In this document: positions 47,502-60,142 of the stretch, piece after piece
Layout: every line of letters starts with the position of its first letter
How positions within the stretch are numbered: the first letter of the stretch is position 1
NCBI RefSeq assembly: GCF_000827885.1
Contig: NZ_JTKH01000008.1
Coordinates: 124,001 to 188,000, forward strand
Length of the DNA stretch: 64,000 bases
DNA from: Vibrio renipiscarius
GTDB taxonomy: Bacteria; Pseudomonadota; Gammaproteobacteria; Enterobacterales; Vibrionaceae
Direction of reading: 5' to 3'
The notes under the pieces: generated by a model
Database searches by the model: none
What the model was told of the DNA's origin: nothing
The model's input: the letters and a program-made list of their open reading frames with translations, nothing else
Position numbers and translations under genes: made by a program

Positions 47502-48761
47502 ATGGATATCCTTGCTAACTACGGCACTGTCCTGATTATTGTTGCAGCGATTTTTGGTTTCATGATGGCTATTGGTATTGGTGCGAATGACGTTGCCAAT
47601 GCAATGGGCACCTCTGTTGGCTCAAAAGCGCTTACTGTAAAACAAGCCATCATCATTGCGATGATCTTTGAATTTGCAGGTGCTTATCTTGCTGGCGGTG
47701 AAGTAACCGATACGATCCGTAAAGGTGTTATCGAAACCTCTCTATTTGCCTCTCAACCTGATGTACTGGTTTACGGCATGATGTCTGCGCTATTAGCCGC
47801 AGGTACATGGCTATTACTTGCATCATACATGGGCTGGCCAGTGTCAACGACTCACTCAATCATCGGTGCAATCATCGGTTTTGCGTGTGTGTCTGTTGGT
47901 ACTGAAGCGGTTGACTGGAGCAGCGTTCAAGGCATCGTGGGCAGTTGGATTATCACACCAGTGATTTCTGGCTTCTTCGCTTACGTTATCTTTGTCAGCG
48001 CACAGCGACTGATCTTCGATACAGAGAAACCTCTTTTCAATGCTAAACGCTTTGTACCTGTATACATGTTTATCACCACGATGGTTATCGCTCTGGTAAC
48101 AATCAAAAAAGGTCTTAAACACGTTGGTCTACACCTATCAAACGGTGAAGCATGGGCTTGGGCTGCAGCGGTATCAGCAATGGTCATGATTGGCGGTTAC
48201 TTCTACATCCAGAAGAAATTTGCAAATCGTGAAGACGACCATGGCTTTGCGGGCGTAGAAGGCATCTTCAGCGTTCTAATGGTTATCACTGCTTGTGCGA
48301 TGGCATTTGCACACGGTTCAAACGATGTAGCAAACGCGATCGGTCCACTGGCGGCGGTTGTTTCTACCGTTGAACACATGGGCACCATTACTGGTAAGAG
48401 CGAAATCGTATGGTGGATTCTTCCACTAGGTGGTTTTGGTATCGTGGTTGGTCTAGCGACGCTAGGTCACAAGGTAATGGCAACGGTGGGTACTGGTATC
48501 ACAGAACTTACGCCCAGCCGTGGTTTTGCCGCTCAGCTAGCAACCGCATGTACTGTTGTTCTGGCATCAGGCACAGGTCTACCAATCTCAACCACACAAA
48601 CGCTTGTGGGTGCGATTCTGGGTGTTGGTTTTGCTCGTGGTATTGCCGCACTGAACATGGGTGTCATTCGTAATATCGTAGCATCTTGGATTGTTACGCT
48701 ACCAGCGGGTGCACTACTAGCTGTTGTATTCTTCTACGGCATTCAAGCGGCATTCGGCTAA
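47502..48761 (+). CDS. pitA: Inorganic phosphate transporter, Pit family
   Basis: Pit proteins import metal-phosphate by cation symport. The 419 residues are mostly membrane segments and contain both inverted-repeat signatures: GANDVANAMGTSVGSKALT near 27 and HGSNDVANAIGPLAAV near 270. The repeated STTHSIIGAIIG and STTQTLVGAILG segments also match. It pairs with the upstream PhoU-like gene. A terminator follows, then ygiM. Confidence 0.92.
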   Translation: MDILANYGTVLIIVAAIFGFMMAIGIGANDVANAMGTSVGSKALTVKQAIIIAMIFEFAGAYLAGGEVTDTIRKGVIETSLFASQPDVLVYGMMSALLAAGTWLLLASYMGWPVSTTHSIIGAIIGFACVSVGTEAVDWSSVQGIVGSWIITPVISGFFAYVIFVSAQRLIFDTEKPLFNAKRFVPVYMFITTMVIALVTIKKGLKHVGLHLSNGEAWAWAAAVSAMVMIGGYFYIQKKFANREDDHGFAGVEGIFSVLMVITACAMAFAHGSNDVANAIGPLAAVVSTVEHMGTITGKSEIVWWILPLGGFGIVVGLATLGHKVMATVGTGITELTPSRGFAAQLATACTVVLASGTGLPISTTQTLVGAILGVGFARGIAALNMGVIRNIVASWIVTLPAGALLAVVFFYGIQAAFG

Positions 48762-48811
48762 TCAATACGTCAGCGTAATGTAAGCACGCTGTCATTATTG
48801 ACTCAATACCG

Positions 48812-48843
48812 CATAAAGGGAGGCTTAGCCTCCCTTCTTTGTT
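48812..48843 (+). terminator. pitA terminator
   Basis: AGGGAGGC-TTA-GCCTCCCT is followed by TCTTTGTT, about 55 bases after pitA. Confidence 0.8.
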
Positions 48844-48926
48844 GCACCCGAAAAAAAAACTTCATACTATTTGCTATCGGGGTTTTCTCCCCAGCTGAAA
48901 GCTTGATGACTGTTAAAGGATTTACC

Positions 48927-49538
48927 GTGAAAAAATTGGTTTTTATGATCTTAGCGTGTGTCATTGCTGTTCCTTCTGCAATGGCTAAAGATCGCTTTAT
49001 CTCTGATAATCTATTCACTTACATGCATGCTGGGCCAAGTAACCAGTTTCGAATCATTGGCAGCGTGAATGCCGGTGAGCAAGTGAAGCTTATTGATGTT
49101 AATAAAGATTCTGGTTACAGCCAGGTCGTTGATAGTCGAGGCCGTAAAGGCTGGGTATCGACCAGCTTTATTACCACTCAAGAAGGTATGTCAACTCGCC
49201 TACCAAAGCTTGAAAAAGAGCTATCGGTAGTAAAAGAGAAGTTGGCGAATGCTAGCGGCATTGCTAACCGTGAAAAAGAAGGCCTTGTTGATTCTCTCAA
49301 CACCCGTAATAGCCAGATCTCTGAGCTGGAAAAAAATTACGGTGAGATGAGCCAGCAGCTGACGGCATCACAAACCGAAGTGCGTAATCTACGCGCGAAA
49401 CTTGATACGCAAAAAGATGATTTATTGCTGAAATATTTCATGTACGGCGGCGGTGTTGCCGGTATCGGTTTGTTGCTTGGTTTGCTACTGCCCGTTTTAA
49501 TGCCACGTAAGCGTAATTCGCCAAACGGCTGGGCATAA
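48927..49538 (+). CDS. ygiM: SH3-domain membrane protein YgiM (TIGR04211)
   Basis: From GTG 48927 (AAAGGA six bases upstream) the product is 203 residues; E. coli YgiM has 206. A signal peptide (KKLVFMILACVIAVPSAMA) leads to a bacterial SH3 domain (about 24-90, YMHAGPSNQFRIIGSVNAGEQVKLIDV...GRKGWVSTSFI). A coiled coil (about 95-165) and a C-terminal membrane helix (about 172-193, GGGVAGIGLLLGLLLPVLM) followed by RKR complete it. It should face the periplasm, anchored in the inner membrane. In-frame ATGs at 48906 and earlier are less likely because they disrupt the signal peptide. The cca gene lies nearby, as in E. coli; function is unknown. Confidence 0.88.
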   Translation: MKKLVFMILACVIAVPSAMAKDRFISDNLFTYMHAGPSNQFRIIGSVNAGEQVKLIDVNKDSGYSQVVDSRGRKGWVSTSFITTQEGMSTRLPKLEKELSVVKEKLANASGIANREKEGLVDSLNTRNSQISELEKNYGEMSQQLTASQTEVRNLRAKLDTQKDDLLLKYFMYGGGVAGIGLLLGLLLPVLMPRKRNSPNGWA

Positions 49539-49551
49539 ATAAACATCCAAT

Positions 49552-49583
49552 AAAAAAGGTCACATCGCGTGACCTTTTTTATT
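49552..49583. terminator. Bidirectional terminator between ygiM and exeB
   Basis: AAAAAAGGTCAC-ATC-GCGTGACCTTTTTT has A- and T-runs on both sides. It directly follows ygiM and faces convergent exeB. Confidence 0.88.
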
Positions 49584-49649
49584 ACTCGAAACAGCAGAGA
49601 ATCGTTTTCTGCCATCCTATCGCGTTCTTACCGAATCGCTCAGAGCACG

Positions 49650-50423
49650 CTACCCTTGCCAATCATACAGGGCGGGAATGCGAATCAACTCACCATGAAA
49701 CTCAATCACACAAGCTTGTGACTCTATCGCGATAAGTTCGATGCTATCGGGTAAATGATCCCCTTGTTTATATTCCACGTCGTTCACTTTGACCCAACGT
49801 TTGGCTTCATTACTAGAGTACACATGCGTTTGAAAGTTAAGTGCCGGTAAACGGCTAAACCAGTGGCTGCTATTCTCAACTAAACTCTGAGCCTGCGTGC
49901 CTTCCGGTTCATCGTTCGTAAACTCTGGCGCATCCATCGCCACTTGTAAGCGCTGAGCGATATCAGGCGACAAGCCACTTAAATCAAGCCCACTTAACAA
50001 GTCATCATCACTCACCACTTGCTCTTCGATGTCTTGTTCAGCCGCCTCACCCGCTTGCGAGAGCGCTTCGGTCGATTGAAAGCTCGACTCATCGATCATC
50101 GGTTCATCAATGAATGGCACTTCCGTTTGGGTATCGGCTAGCGTGGAAAACAGAGGGTATGGCAACATCTCCAATACCGCGGGCACTTCGATGATTTCTA
50201 CCTTGCCCTGATTCTCTTCCACCCAGACATCACGTTCGCGGTCATAATAGCGAACACCCACCCAAGCCAGCGAAACCGCCACTGGCGTCAGTAACAAAAA
50301 CACATTCAATGGCCAACGAGAACGAGAACGCGGCATCGCATTCGCATGGTAATGCAATGCCGATGCATGATGGCTCTGATAGCCTTTCTGAGACTCGCTA
50401 AGCTGTTCAATTAGATTTGCCAT
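49650..50423 (-). CDS. exeB: Type II secretion assembly protein ExeB/GspB
   Basis: GspB works with GspA to help the secretin GspD multimerise through the peptidoglycan. The 257-residue protein has a cytoplasmic N terminus, one membrane segment (about 37-60, WPLNVFLLLTPVAVSLAWVG), an acidic periplasmic linker and a C-terminal GspB domain (LPALNFQTHVYSSNEAKRWVKVNDVEYKQGD). Its ATG overlaps the exeA stop as TAATG. The other type II secretion genes are not in the window, as in V. cholerae, where this pair is separate. Confidence 0.92.
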   Translation of the reverse strand: MANLIEQLSESQKGYQSHHASALHYHANAMPRSRSRWPLNVFLLLTPVAVSLAWVGVRYYDRERDVWVEENQGKVEIIEVPAVLEMLPYPLFSTLADTQTEVPFIDEPMIDESSFQSTEALSQAGEAAEQDIEEQVVSDDDLLSGLDLSGLSPDIAQRLQVAMDAPEFTNDEPEGTQAQSLVENSSHWFSRLPALNFQTHVYSSNEAKRWVKVNDVEYKQGDHLPDSIELIAIESQACVIEFHGELIRIPALYDWQG

Positions 50424-52066
50424 TACTCTTCCTCACCCAACATCAAATGGGGCGCTTGATCTTGCGAGAGCAGCTCTAAACGCTGCAAAGTACGCTGCCC
50501 AGCAATACCATCCACTTCGAGCCCCTGCCAATGCTGAAACAAGCTGACTTTATGCGTTAATGCTTCGCCATAATGCTCAGTATTACTCATCGGCAATTCC
50601 AGTAGGTGTGATAGTTGATAATCTAAGCTCGCAACGGCATGGCCACTCATGCCCGGCTTCAACGCTTGTGGCCATAGTTTTTGCCAAATAAGGTAATATT
50701 CACCCGACCAAATTTCATCAAGCCAATGTCGCTCAAACCCAACCCGTTGCCCATCAATAAGCAGCTCAACGCGCTCTTGGTTCGCTTTGTAGAGAATGGC
50801 GTAATACGGCTTATCCTCAATCGTGACGTTCAATACCACCGGCAAATTCGCCGCGAGCACCTGTTCAAACGGGCCACTGAAATTTTGGCAATGAAACAGT
50901 GATTGCGGGTTATCAACGCACATTTTATCCACGACGGAAGCACGATACCCCCACACTTTATACAATTCAGAAAGTGCATGCTCAAGCGGCGCGGCTTGCT
51001 CGGTATTTCCTTTTAAAATAAGCGAATTGAGTGCTGATGGATAAACCAATTCCTGCTCGATACGATTTGGCTTTTTGGGGTACTGTTGCTCAATACTGGC
51101 TTGCACATAGTGTCGGAATGATTCGGGCAAAGACGGTTCGGCATACAGCCAACTGCCCCAAGCCAATACGATGCCCGCCGCAGTGCAAAGCAGGGCCTGC
51201 ATCCAATGATGACCGAACGACTTAGTTCTGATCTTGGCTTGTGGTGCATAATAATTCGCTTGAAAGCTCATTACTTCTTCACAAGCCCACTCAACGGATG
51301 GATTGGATGGCGCAGCTTCACCCCGTTGATAGGCTTGCTTTAATGCCGCATCACATACTAAGTTTATTAAGCGTGGAATGCCCTGCGTTTCTTGGGCAAT
51401 CAGCTTGAGTGCTTTCGTGGAGAAGAGCTCACTGTCTCCCCCTGCGAGTTGCAGGCGGAAACGAATATATTTCGCCGTTTCATCCACATCGAGGGGCAAT
51501 AAATGGTAACGCCCCGTCACTCGCTGCGCCAATTGTCGCAATTGCGGCATCTGTAGCTTTTGCTGCAATTCTGGCTGACCAATCAACAGGACTTTAAGCA
51601 ACTTGCGCTGCTCGGTTTCGAGGTTGGTCAATAAGCGCAATTGCTCCAACACTTCCGCAGACAGGTGCTGAGCTTCATCAATCAATAATAAGGTTTGCTT
51701 GCCCTGTGCATAACTCTCTAATAAAAACTGTTTAATGGTCGTGGTCAGCTGCTTTAATGTGGCACTTTCCCCGTATTCCAAAGAGAACTCATCACAAATC
51801 GCTTCTAATAACTCAACATTAGAAAAGGTAGGATTTAGAATACACCCTGCCTGCGTCGACGCATCGAGCGCTTTAAGCATGGCTTTTGAGACGGTGGTTT
51901 TACCCGTTCCAACCTCCCCCGTCAGCATCGCAAAACCGCCACCATCACCTAACCCAGCTTGGAGGTGATAGATCGCTTCTTTATGACGTTGACTTAAATA
52001 GAGGAACCGTGGGTTAGGGACAATCGAAAACGGTAGCTCCACAAATCCAAAATGAGTGTTATACAT
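50423..52066 (-). CDS. exeA: Type II secretion AAA ATPase ExeA/GspA
   Basis: GspA binds peptidoglycan and ATP and directs secretin assembly with GspB. From ATG 52066 it is 547 residues. An AAA domain has Walker A GEVGTGKT (50-57) and Walker B LLLIDEAQHL. A membrane segment near 290 (ALLCTAAGIVLAWGSWLY) follows. The periplasmic part ends in a peptidoglycan-binding domain (GMSGHAVASLDYQLSHLL, VDGIAGQRTLQRLELL). The start MYNTHFGFVELPFSIVPNP is the family N terminus; a longer frame to 52246 would overlap cca. Confidence 0.94.
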   Translation of the reverse strand: MYNTHFGFVELPFSIVPNPRFLYLSQRHKEAIYHLQAGLGDGGGFAMLTGEVGTGKTTVSKAMLKALDASTQAGCILNPTFSNVELLEAICDEFSLEYGESATLKQLTTTIKQFLLESYAQGKQTLLLIDEAQHLSAEVLEQLRLLTNLETEQRKLLKVLLIGQPELQQKLQMPQLRQLAQRVTGRYHLLPLDVDETAKYIRFRLQLAGGDSELFSTKALKLIAQETQGIPRLINLVCDAALKQAYQRGEAAPSNPSVEWACEEVMSFQANYYAPQAKIRTKSFGHHWMQALLCTAAGIVLAWGSWLYAEPSLPESFRHYVQASIEQQYPKKPNRIEQELVYPSALNSLILKGNTEQAAPLEHALSELYKVWGYRASVVDKMCVDNPQSLFHCQNFSGPFEQVLAANLPVVLNVTIEDKPYYAILYKANQERVELLIDGQRVGFERHWLDEIWSGEYYLIWQKLWPQALKPGMSGHAVASLDYQLSHLLELPMSNTEHYGEALTHKVSLFQHWQGLEVDGIAGQRTLQRLELLSQDQAPHLMLGEEE

Positions 52067-52155
52067 AGTAATGGTCGCTGGGAATTTATGGATAACGAAA
52101 GTAACATTGCTGACCAGAATAGCCAATGGCAATCCAAACAAATAGAGAGGCAAAA

Positions 52156-53373
52156 GTGCAAAGATACTTAGTCGGTGGGGCGGTTCGCGATCAGTTACTC
52201 GACCTTGAGGTGTATGATCAAGATTGGGTAGTCGTTGGTGCGACACCAGAATATATGCTACAGCAAGGCTATACCGCAGTAGGGAAAGACTTCCCTGTGT
52301 TTCTGCACCCTAAATCGAAACAAGAGCACGCCCTCGCCCGTACGGAACGAAAAACGGGTGCCGGTTATACCGGGTTTGATTGCTACTTTGCACCGGATGT
52401 CACTCTAGAAGAAGACTTATTGCGCCGCGACTTAACCATTAATGCAATGGCACAAGACGGAAATGGCCATATCATCGACCCATTCGGCGGCCAACACGAT
52501 CTGATTAACCGCAAATTGCGCCATGTTTCTGATGCCTTTGTCGAAGATCCTCTGCGCGTATTACGCGTCGCACGCTTCGCTGCCAAACTGGCACATTTGG
52601 GCTTTACAGTGGCAGACGAAACTTTGCTACTCATGGCTCAAATTGTCCAAAAGGGCGAACTGGAACATTTAACCGCAGAGCGTGTTTGGCAAGAATGGCA
52701 AAAATCCTTAACGACCCAAGATCCTGATGTTTTCTTGCAAGTGCTGCGAGATTGCGGCGCACTTGCGGTCGTATTGCCCGAGATCGATCAGCTGTTTGGT
52801 GTTCCTCAGCCAGAGCAGTGGCACCCTGAAATTGACACCGGCGTACACACGTTACTCGTTGCGAAACAAGCGGCCCGACTCAGTCCCTCTCCCATCGTTC
52901 GCTTTGCCGCTCAAGTGCACGACTTAGGCAAAGGAGTGACGCCTGAAAAAGAATGGCCAAGCCATAAAATGCATTGTCATACCGGACTTAAACTGATTAA
53001 AGCCCTGTGTGCCCGCATCCGAGTTCCTAATGAATACCGCGATTTAGCGCTGATGGTATGTGAACAACATTCCAATATTCACCGTGCGGCTGAGTTGAAA
53101 TCGGCCACTAAACTCAAAATACTCAATAAATTTGATGTCTGGCGTAAACCCGAAAGATTAGACGACATTTTACTGTGCTGCATGGCAGATAGCCGCGGAC
53201 GCACAGGACATGAAAAGATTGAATACCCGCAGAAGTCTCTGTTTGAAGACGCCTATCAGGCTGCGTTAGCGGTGGACGTTAAAGCGATCATTGCCGACGG
53301 ATTTAAAGGGGCGGCGATTCGAGAAGAAATGGATGTTCGACGAGTGATGGCCATCGAAAACGGCCGAACATAA
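52156..53373 (+). CDS. cca: CCA tRNA nucleotidyltransferase with HD domain
   Basis: Cca adds or repairs the 3' CCA end of tRNAs. From GTG 52156 (AGAGG five bases upstream) it is 405 residues. Motifs are the nucleotidyltransferase start [12 protein letters not shown], the catalytic pair in [23 protein letters not shown] and [14 protein letters not shown]. An HD domain ([16 protein letters not shown]) in the C-terminal half supplies phosphohydrolase activity, as in the gamma-proteobacterial type. I prefer the GTG to a longer upstream frame because the E. coli protein begins [12 protein letters not shown]. It diverges from exeA. Confidence 0.95.
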   Translation: MQRYLVGGAVRDQLLDLEVYDQDWVVVGATPEYMLQQGYTAVGKDFPVFLHPKSKQEHALARTERKTGAGYTGFDCYFAPDVTLEEDLLRRDLTINAMAQDGNGHIIDPFGGQHDLINRKLRHVSDAFVEDPLRVLRVARFAAKLAHLGFTVADETLLLMAQIVQKGELEHLTAERVWQEWQKSLTTQDPDVFLQVLRDCGALAVVLPEIDQLFGVPQPEQWHPEIDTGVHTLLVAKQAARLSPSPIVRFAAQVHDLGKGVTPEKEWPSHKMHCHTGLKLIKALCARIRVPNEYRDLALMVCEQHSNIHRAAELKSATKLKILNKFDVWRKPERLDDILLCCMADSRGRTGHEKIEYPQKSLFEDAYQAALAVDVKAIIADGFKGAAIREEMDVRRVMAIENGRT

Positions 53374-53426
53374 CAAAGCCATAGGCCACGCAAAGCCGTG
53401 TCCCTGCGCAATTAGACTCTCACAAC

Positions 53427-53459
53427 AAACGTCTCAACACTTGAGGCGTTTTTTTTGCG
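53427..53459 (+). terminator. cca terminator
   Basis: AAACGTCTCAA pairs with TTGAGGCGTTT (11 bp, one G-U) around CAC, followed by a T-run. Confidence 0.9.
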
Positions 53460-53504
53460 TGGCAAAGTGTAGAGCGCGCTCACTGTGAGCTTTCCTCCAA
53501 AGAC

Positions 53505-53533
53505 AAAAAGGCCCCACCGAAGTGGAGCCTTTC
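53505..53533 (-). terminator. eno terminator
   Basis: On the minus strand AAAGGCTCCAC-TTCG-GTGGGGCCTTT has a stable UUCG loop and ends in TTTTTG, about 35 bases after eno. Confidence 0.9.
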
Positions 53534-53565
53534 AAAGCATTAAGCGAATAACTTAGAAATCTAAA

Positions 53566-56734
<3,169 letters not shown>

Positions 56735-56786
56735 TTAGCTGAACTGAAGCCGCCCTTCTTGCCTTAAATTATCATCGGGCAAGAGT

Positions 56787-57590
56787 TTACTTCGATTCAT
56801 CCCGTTTGACTTCGTCCCACCAAGCGTCTAATTCGTCCAAATTGCACTGATTAAGTTGTCGTCCATTTTGCGCTACTTTTTGCTCAACCGATTGAAAGCG
56901 CTTTACAAACTTCAAGTTGGCTTTGGCCAGTGCCACTTCAGGATTAACTCGCAGATGACGGGATAAATTCACCGTTGCAAACAGCAAGTCACCGAGTTCC
57001 ATTTCAACCTTGTCTTGCGCCACTTCCACTTGCAGCGCTTCTTCCATCACTTCATCGATTTCTTCACGAACTTTATCGACCACCGGACCCAGTGAATCCC
57101 AATCAAAACCTACGCTGGCACACTTTTTTTGAATCTTTGTAGCACGTGAAAGTGCAGGTAGCGAGTTTGGTATTGAGTCTAGAATACTTTGTTCTGATTT
57201 GCCTACTTGTGCCTTTTCTTTTGCTTTTTCTGCTTCCCAATTCGCACTAATTTCTTCATCAGAATTAAACGTAACCTCAGAAAAAACATGAGGATGTCGA
57301 CGCGTTAATTTTTCATTAACCGTTGCAACGACCTCTGAAAAATCGAACAAATCTTGTTCTTTCGCCAGCTGGCTATAAAAGATCACTTGGAACAATAAAT
57401 CCCCCAGTTCTTCTTTTAGATTCGGCCAATCTTGATTATGAATTGCATCCACCACTTCATACGTTTCTTCGATAGTATGCGGCACAATTGTTTCAAAATT
57501 TTGTTGACGATCCCAAGGGCATCCCTCTTTCGGATCGCGCAACTTGGCCATAATCTGTTCTAACTGTTCAATTGGGTGACTCATTTTCAT
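56787..57590 (-). CDS. mazG: Nucleoside triphosphate pyrophosphohydrolase MazG
   Basis: MazG hydrolyses NTPs to NMPs and, in E. coli, lowers ppGpp effects. The product of about 267 residues has two all-alpha MazG domains. The first has [20 protein letters not shown] and [29 protein letters not shown]; the second has [15 protein letters not shown] and [16 protein letters not shown] with the conserved ExxE...ExxxD metal sites. Two ATGs, 57590 and 57584, are close; the first has AAGGA at a short spacing. It is downstream of relA, but a terminator lies between. Confidence 0.94.
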   Translation of the reverse strand: MKMSHPIEQLEQIMAKLRDPKEGCPWDRQQNFETIVPHTIEETYEVVDAIHNQDWPNLKEELGDLLFQVIFYSQLAKEQDLFDFSEVVATVNEKLTRRHPHVFSEVTFNSDEEISANWEAEKAKEKAQVGKSEQSILDSIPNSLPALSRATKIQKKCASVGFDWDSLGPVVDKVREEIDEVMEEALQVEVAQDKVEMELGDLLFATVNLSRHLRVNPEVALAKANLKFVKRFQSVEQKVAQNGRQLNQCNLDELDAWWDEVKRDESK

Positions 57591-57602
57591 TTTTTCCTTA
57601 AA

Positions 57603-57635
57603 CAAAAAGGCGAGCAGCATAACCACTCACCTTTG
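57603..57635 (-). terminator. relA terminator
   Basis: On the minus strand AAAGGTGAG pairs with CTCGCCTTT (one G-U), followed by TTGTTT. It ends just before the mazG ribosome site, about 210 bases after relA. Confidence 0.75.
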
Positions 57636-57843
57636 TAATTTTTATTTGTGCCGTTTGCTGGCATACGGATTCTGGCCGTCTAAGTGCTAAAACTAGATTC
57701 CCTATCACGCGCGTTTCGCTGTAAGGATTGACCACTCGAGTCTTTTTTCTCAGTCGACCCAAAAATGATGCTGAAGCCATTCTCTAAATAATGGCGACTG
57801 TCGCGTTGTTGATTGCGCGACAGTCGTCAGTATGACGAGAATG

Positions 57844-60066
57844 TTAGCCGAGGCGCTTCACCGTCATCACATCTTTGATCTGTTCGACTCGCTTCGATAC
57901 ACGCGCCAGCACTTCAACGTTACTGACTTCTAAATCAAAGTCTAAAATCGAGAGTTGGGTACGATAATCCACACGGCTCTTCATGCTGTTCACCTTCACT
58001 TTTTCGTTGGCAAACAGCGTGGTGATCTCTTTCAACAAACCTCCGCGCTCCATGGCTTCGACACGTAGAGTCAGTAAGTAAGAACCCGCAAAACCACTGC
58101 CCCAGACGGTATCGATAATACGTTCAGGTGCATGATGTCGTAATTCTTCAAGCTGCTCACAGTCAGCACGGTGCACCGAGATGCCACGACCTTGAGTGAT
58201 GTAGCCACAAATCACGTCGCCTGGGATCGGTTGGCAACAACGTGCTAAATGATTCATCAGGTTATCGACCCCTTCAACGACAACGGCGTCTTTATTTGGA
58301 CGAGTTGGAATTGATGGCTTACTTTCCGCTTCAAGCAGTTTTTCAAGCGCTTGTTTATCTTCTTCTTCCGCGGTCGGCTTGTTAACCAAGGCGTTGATAT
58401 GATTAATTATTTGATTGATGCGCAAGTCACCACTGCCAACGCCCACATACAATTCATCGGCTGAATTGACATTGAAACGTTTCAGCGCGTATTGCTCTGC
58501 GTGTTTGAGTGTTGCACCAATCTTACCCAATTCATGCTCGAGAATTTCACGCCCGGCTTCGAGGTTTTTCTCTCGACTCTGTTTGCGGAACCATGCATTA
58601 ATTTTGGCACGCGCACGACCTGAAGTGACAAAGCCTAGTGATGGGTTTAGCCAGTCGCGCGATGGGTTCGGTTCTTTTTGGGTAATGATTTCTACTTGGT
58701 CGCCCATTGATAGCTTATGGGTGAATGGCACGATGCGTCCGGCCACTTTGGCACCAATGCAGCGGTGACCGACCATTGAGTGAATGTGATAAGCGAAATC
58801 AAGCGGTGTTGCGCCCATTGGCAAATCAACCACATCGCCACGAGGAGTAAAGGCATAGACACGATCATCAAACACTTGGCTGCGCAGTTCATCGAGCATT
58901 TCGCCCGAGTCTGACATTTCTTCTTGCCAGTCGATCAGTTTACGTAGCCATGTAATCTTCTCGTCGTAGCCGCTACGACCTGAGCTTGCACCTTCTTTGT
59001 ATTTCCAGTGTGCTGCCACACCCAACTCAGAATCTTCGTGCATATCTTTGGTGCGAATCTGAATCTCAATGGTTTTGCCTTCTGGCCCCAAAACCACCGT
59101 ATGGATTGATTGATAGCCATTCGGTTTTGGGTTAGCCACGTAATCGTCAAACTCACTTGGTAAGTGTTTGTATTTCGTATGAACGATACCTAGCGCCGCG
59201 TAACAGTCTTGCAATTTATCAGCGATGATACGCACAGCGCGCACATCAAACAGCTCATCAAACTCCAAGCTCTTTTTCTGCATCTTACGCCAGATGCTGT
59301 AGATGTGTTTTGGACGGCCGCTCACCTCGGCATTAATGCCGGTAGATTGCATTTCTTCCGTCAAATCATCGACAAAATCTTTGATATATTGTTCGCGTAC
59401 GATACGGCGCTCAGACAGCTGTTTCGCGATCTGTTTATAGGTTTCAGGTTGCTGGTAGCGGAAAGCGTAATCTTCGATTTCCCACTTTAATTGACCAATA
59501 CCAAGACGGTTTGCTAATGGTGCGTAAATATTGGCACACTCTTGAGCCGCTGCTCGGCGTACCTCAGCCGGTGCTTTTTTTACTTCAATCAGATTACAAA
59601 TTCGCTCAGCCAACTTAATGACTACGCAGCGAAAATCATCCACCATGGCCAATAGCATGCGGCGCACGTTATCGACTTGCGATGACGCAGCACTGCCTTC
59701 TAAGGTGACGTTAAGCTGCCCTAGGGCGGCCATTTCTTCCACGCCATCAATCAGCTTAATGATTTCTTTGTTGTATTCTTCTTCAAGCTTTTCGCGTTGC
59801 AAAGCACCACTGGACACCAAAGGAAAGAGCTGTGCCGCCACCAATGTTGATTTATCCATGGATAATGTGATGAGAATTTCAATCATCTCTCGACCACGCC
59901 ACAACAAGAGTTGAGCGTTATCGTTGCCTTGCAAAAATGTTTCGCACTGACGATATACTTCCGTTAAGCGCTGAGCAGTTTTCGCATCTTGTTTTAAGCT
60001 TGAAATCCACTTATCCAGCTCAAACTGTTCATCTTGATTTAAGTGCGCGCTTCTTACCGCAACCAT
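57844..60066 (-). CDS. relA: (p)ppGpp synthetase I RelA
   Basis: RelA makes (p)ppGpp on stalled ribosomes with uncharged tRNA. The 740 residues begin with a degenerate hydrolase domain. The HD site is replaced (TLVAAQLFPLVSSGAL), so hydrolysis is not expected. The synthetase domain has RPKHIYSIWRKMQKK, EFDELFDVRAVRII and EIQIRTKDMHEDSELGVAAHW. TGS (VYAFTPRGDVVDLPMGATPLDFAYHIHS), zinc-finger-like (LARCCQPIPGDVICGY) and ACT domains follow. It is downstream of rlmD and upstream of mazG, the standard order. The divergent gene barA begins 5' of rlmD. Confidence 0.98.
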   Translation of the reverse strand: MVAVRSAHLNQDEQFELDKWISSLKQDAKTAQRLTEVYRQCETFLQGNDNAQLLLWRGREMIEILITLSMDKSTLVAAQLFPLVSSGALQREKLEEEYNKEIIKLIDGVEEMAALGQLNVTLEGSAASSQVDNVRRMLLAMVDDFRCVVIKLAERICNLIEVKKAPAEVRRAAAQECANIYAPLANRLGIGQLKWEIEDYAFRYQQPETYKQIAKQLSERRIVREQYIKDFVDDLTEEMQSTGINAEVSGRPKHIYSIWRKMQKKSLEFDELFDVRAVRIIADKLQDCYAALGIVHTKYKHLPSEFDDYVANPKPNGYQSIHTVVLGPEGKTIEIQIRTKDMHEDSELGVAAHWKYKEGASSGRSGYDEKITWLRKLIDWQEEMSDSGEMLDELRSQVFDDRVYAFTPRGDVVDLPMGATPLDFAYHIHSMVGHRCIGAKVAGRIVPFTHKLSMGDQVEIITQKEPNPSRDWLNPSLGFVTSGRARAKINAWFRKQSREKNLEAGREILEHELGKIGATLKHAEQYALKRFNVNSADELYVGVGSGDLRINQIINHINALVNKPTAEEEDKQALEKLLEAESKPSIPTRPNKDAVVVEGVDNLMNHLARCCQPIPGDVICGYITQGRGISVHRADCEQLEELRHHAPERIIDTVWGSGFAGSYLLTLRVEAMERGGLLKEITTLFANEKVKVNSMKSRVDYRTQLSILDFDLEVSNVEVLARVSKRVEQIKDVMTVKRLG

Positions 60067-60142
60067 TTTTCTTCGTCCTAGTTGTTATTTTCTTTTACCG
60101 ACTAACCTTGTCTAATAGGCTGTGTCACCTAACGTTGACGCG

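Noticed and set aside
49650-52066. exeAB as part of a full type II secretion locus
   Set aside because: Both neighbours are housekeeping genes (ygiM, cca) and no gspC-O gene is within the window; this separated exeAB arrangement is known in Vibrio.
57598-57780. 60-codon minus-strand reading frame between relA and mazG
   Set aside because: It runs through the relA terminator hairpin to the mazG ribosome site, has only a poorly spaced AGAG before its ATG, and shows no recognisable domain. It is more likely untranslated sequence.
57844-60066. RelA as a bifunctional synthetase/hydrolase (SpoT type)
   Set aside because: The HD hydrolase residues are replaced (AAQLFPLV region), and the neighbourhood rlmD-relA-mazG is that of RelA.
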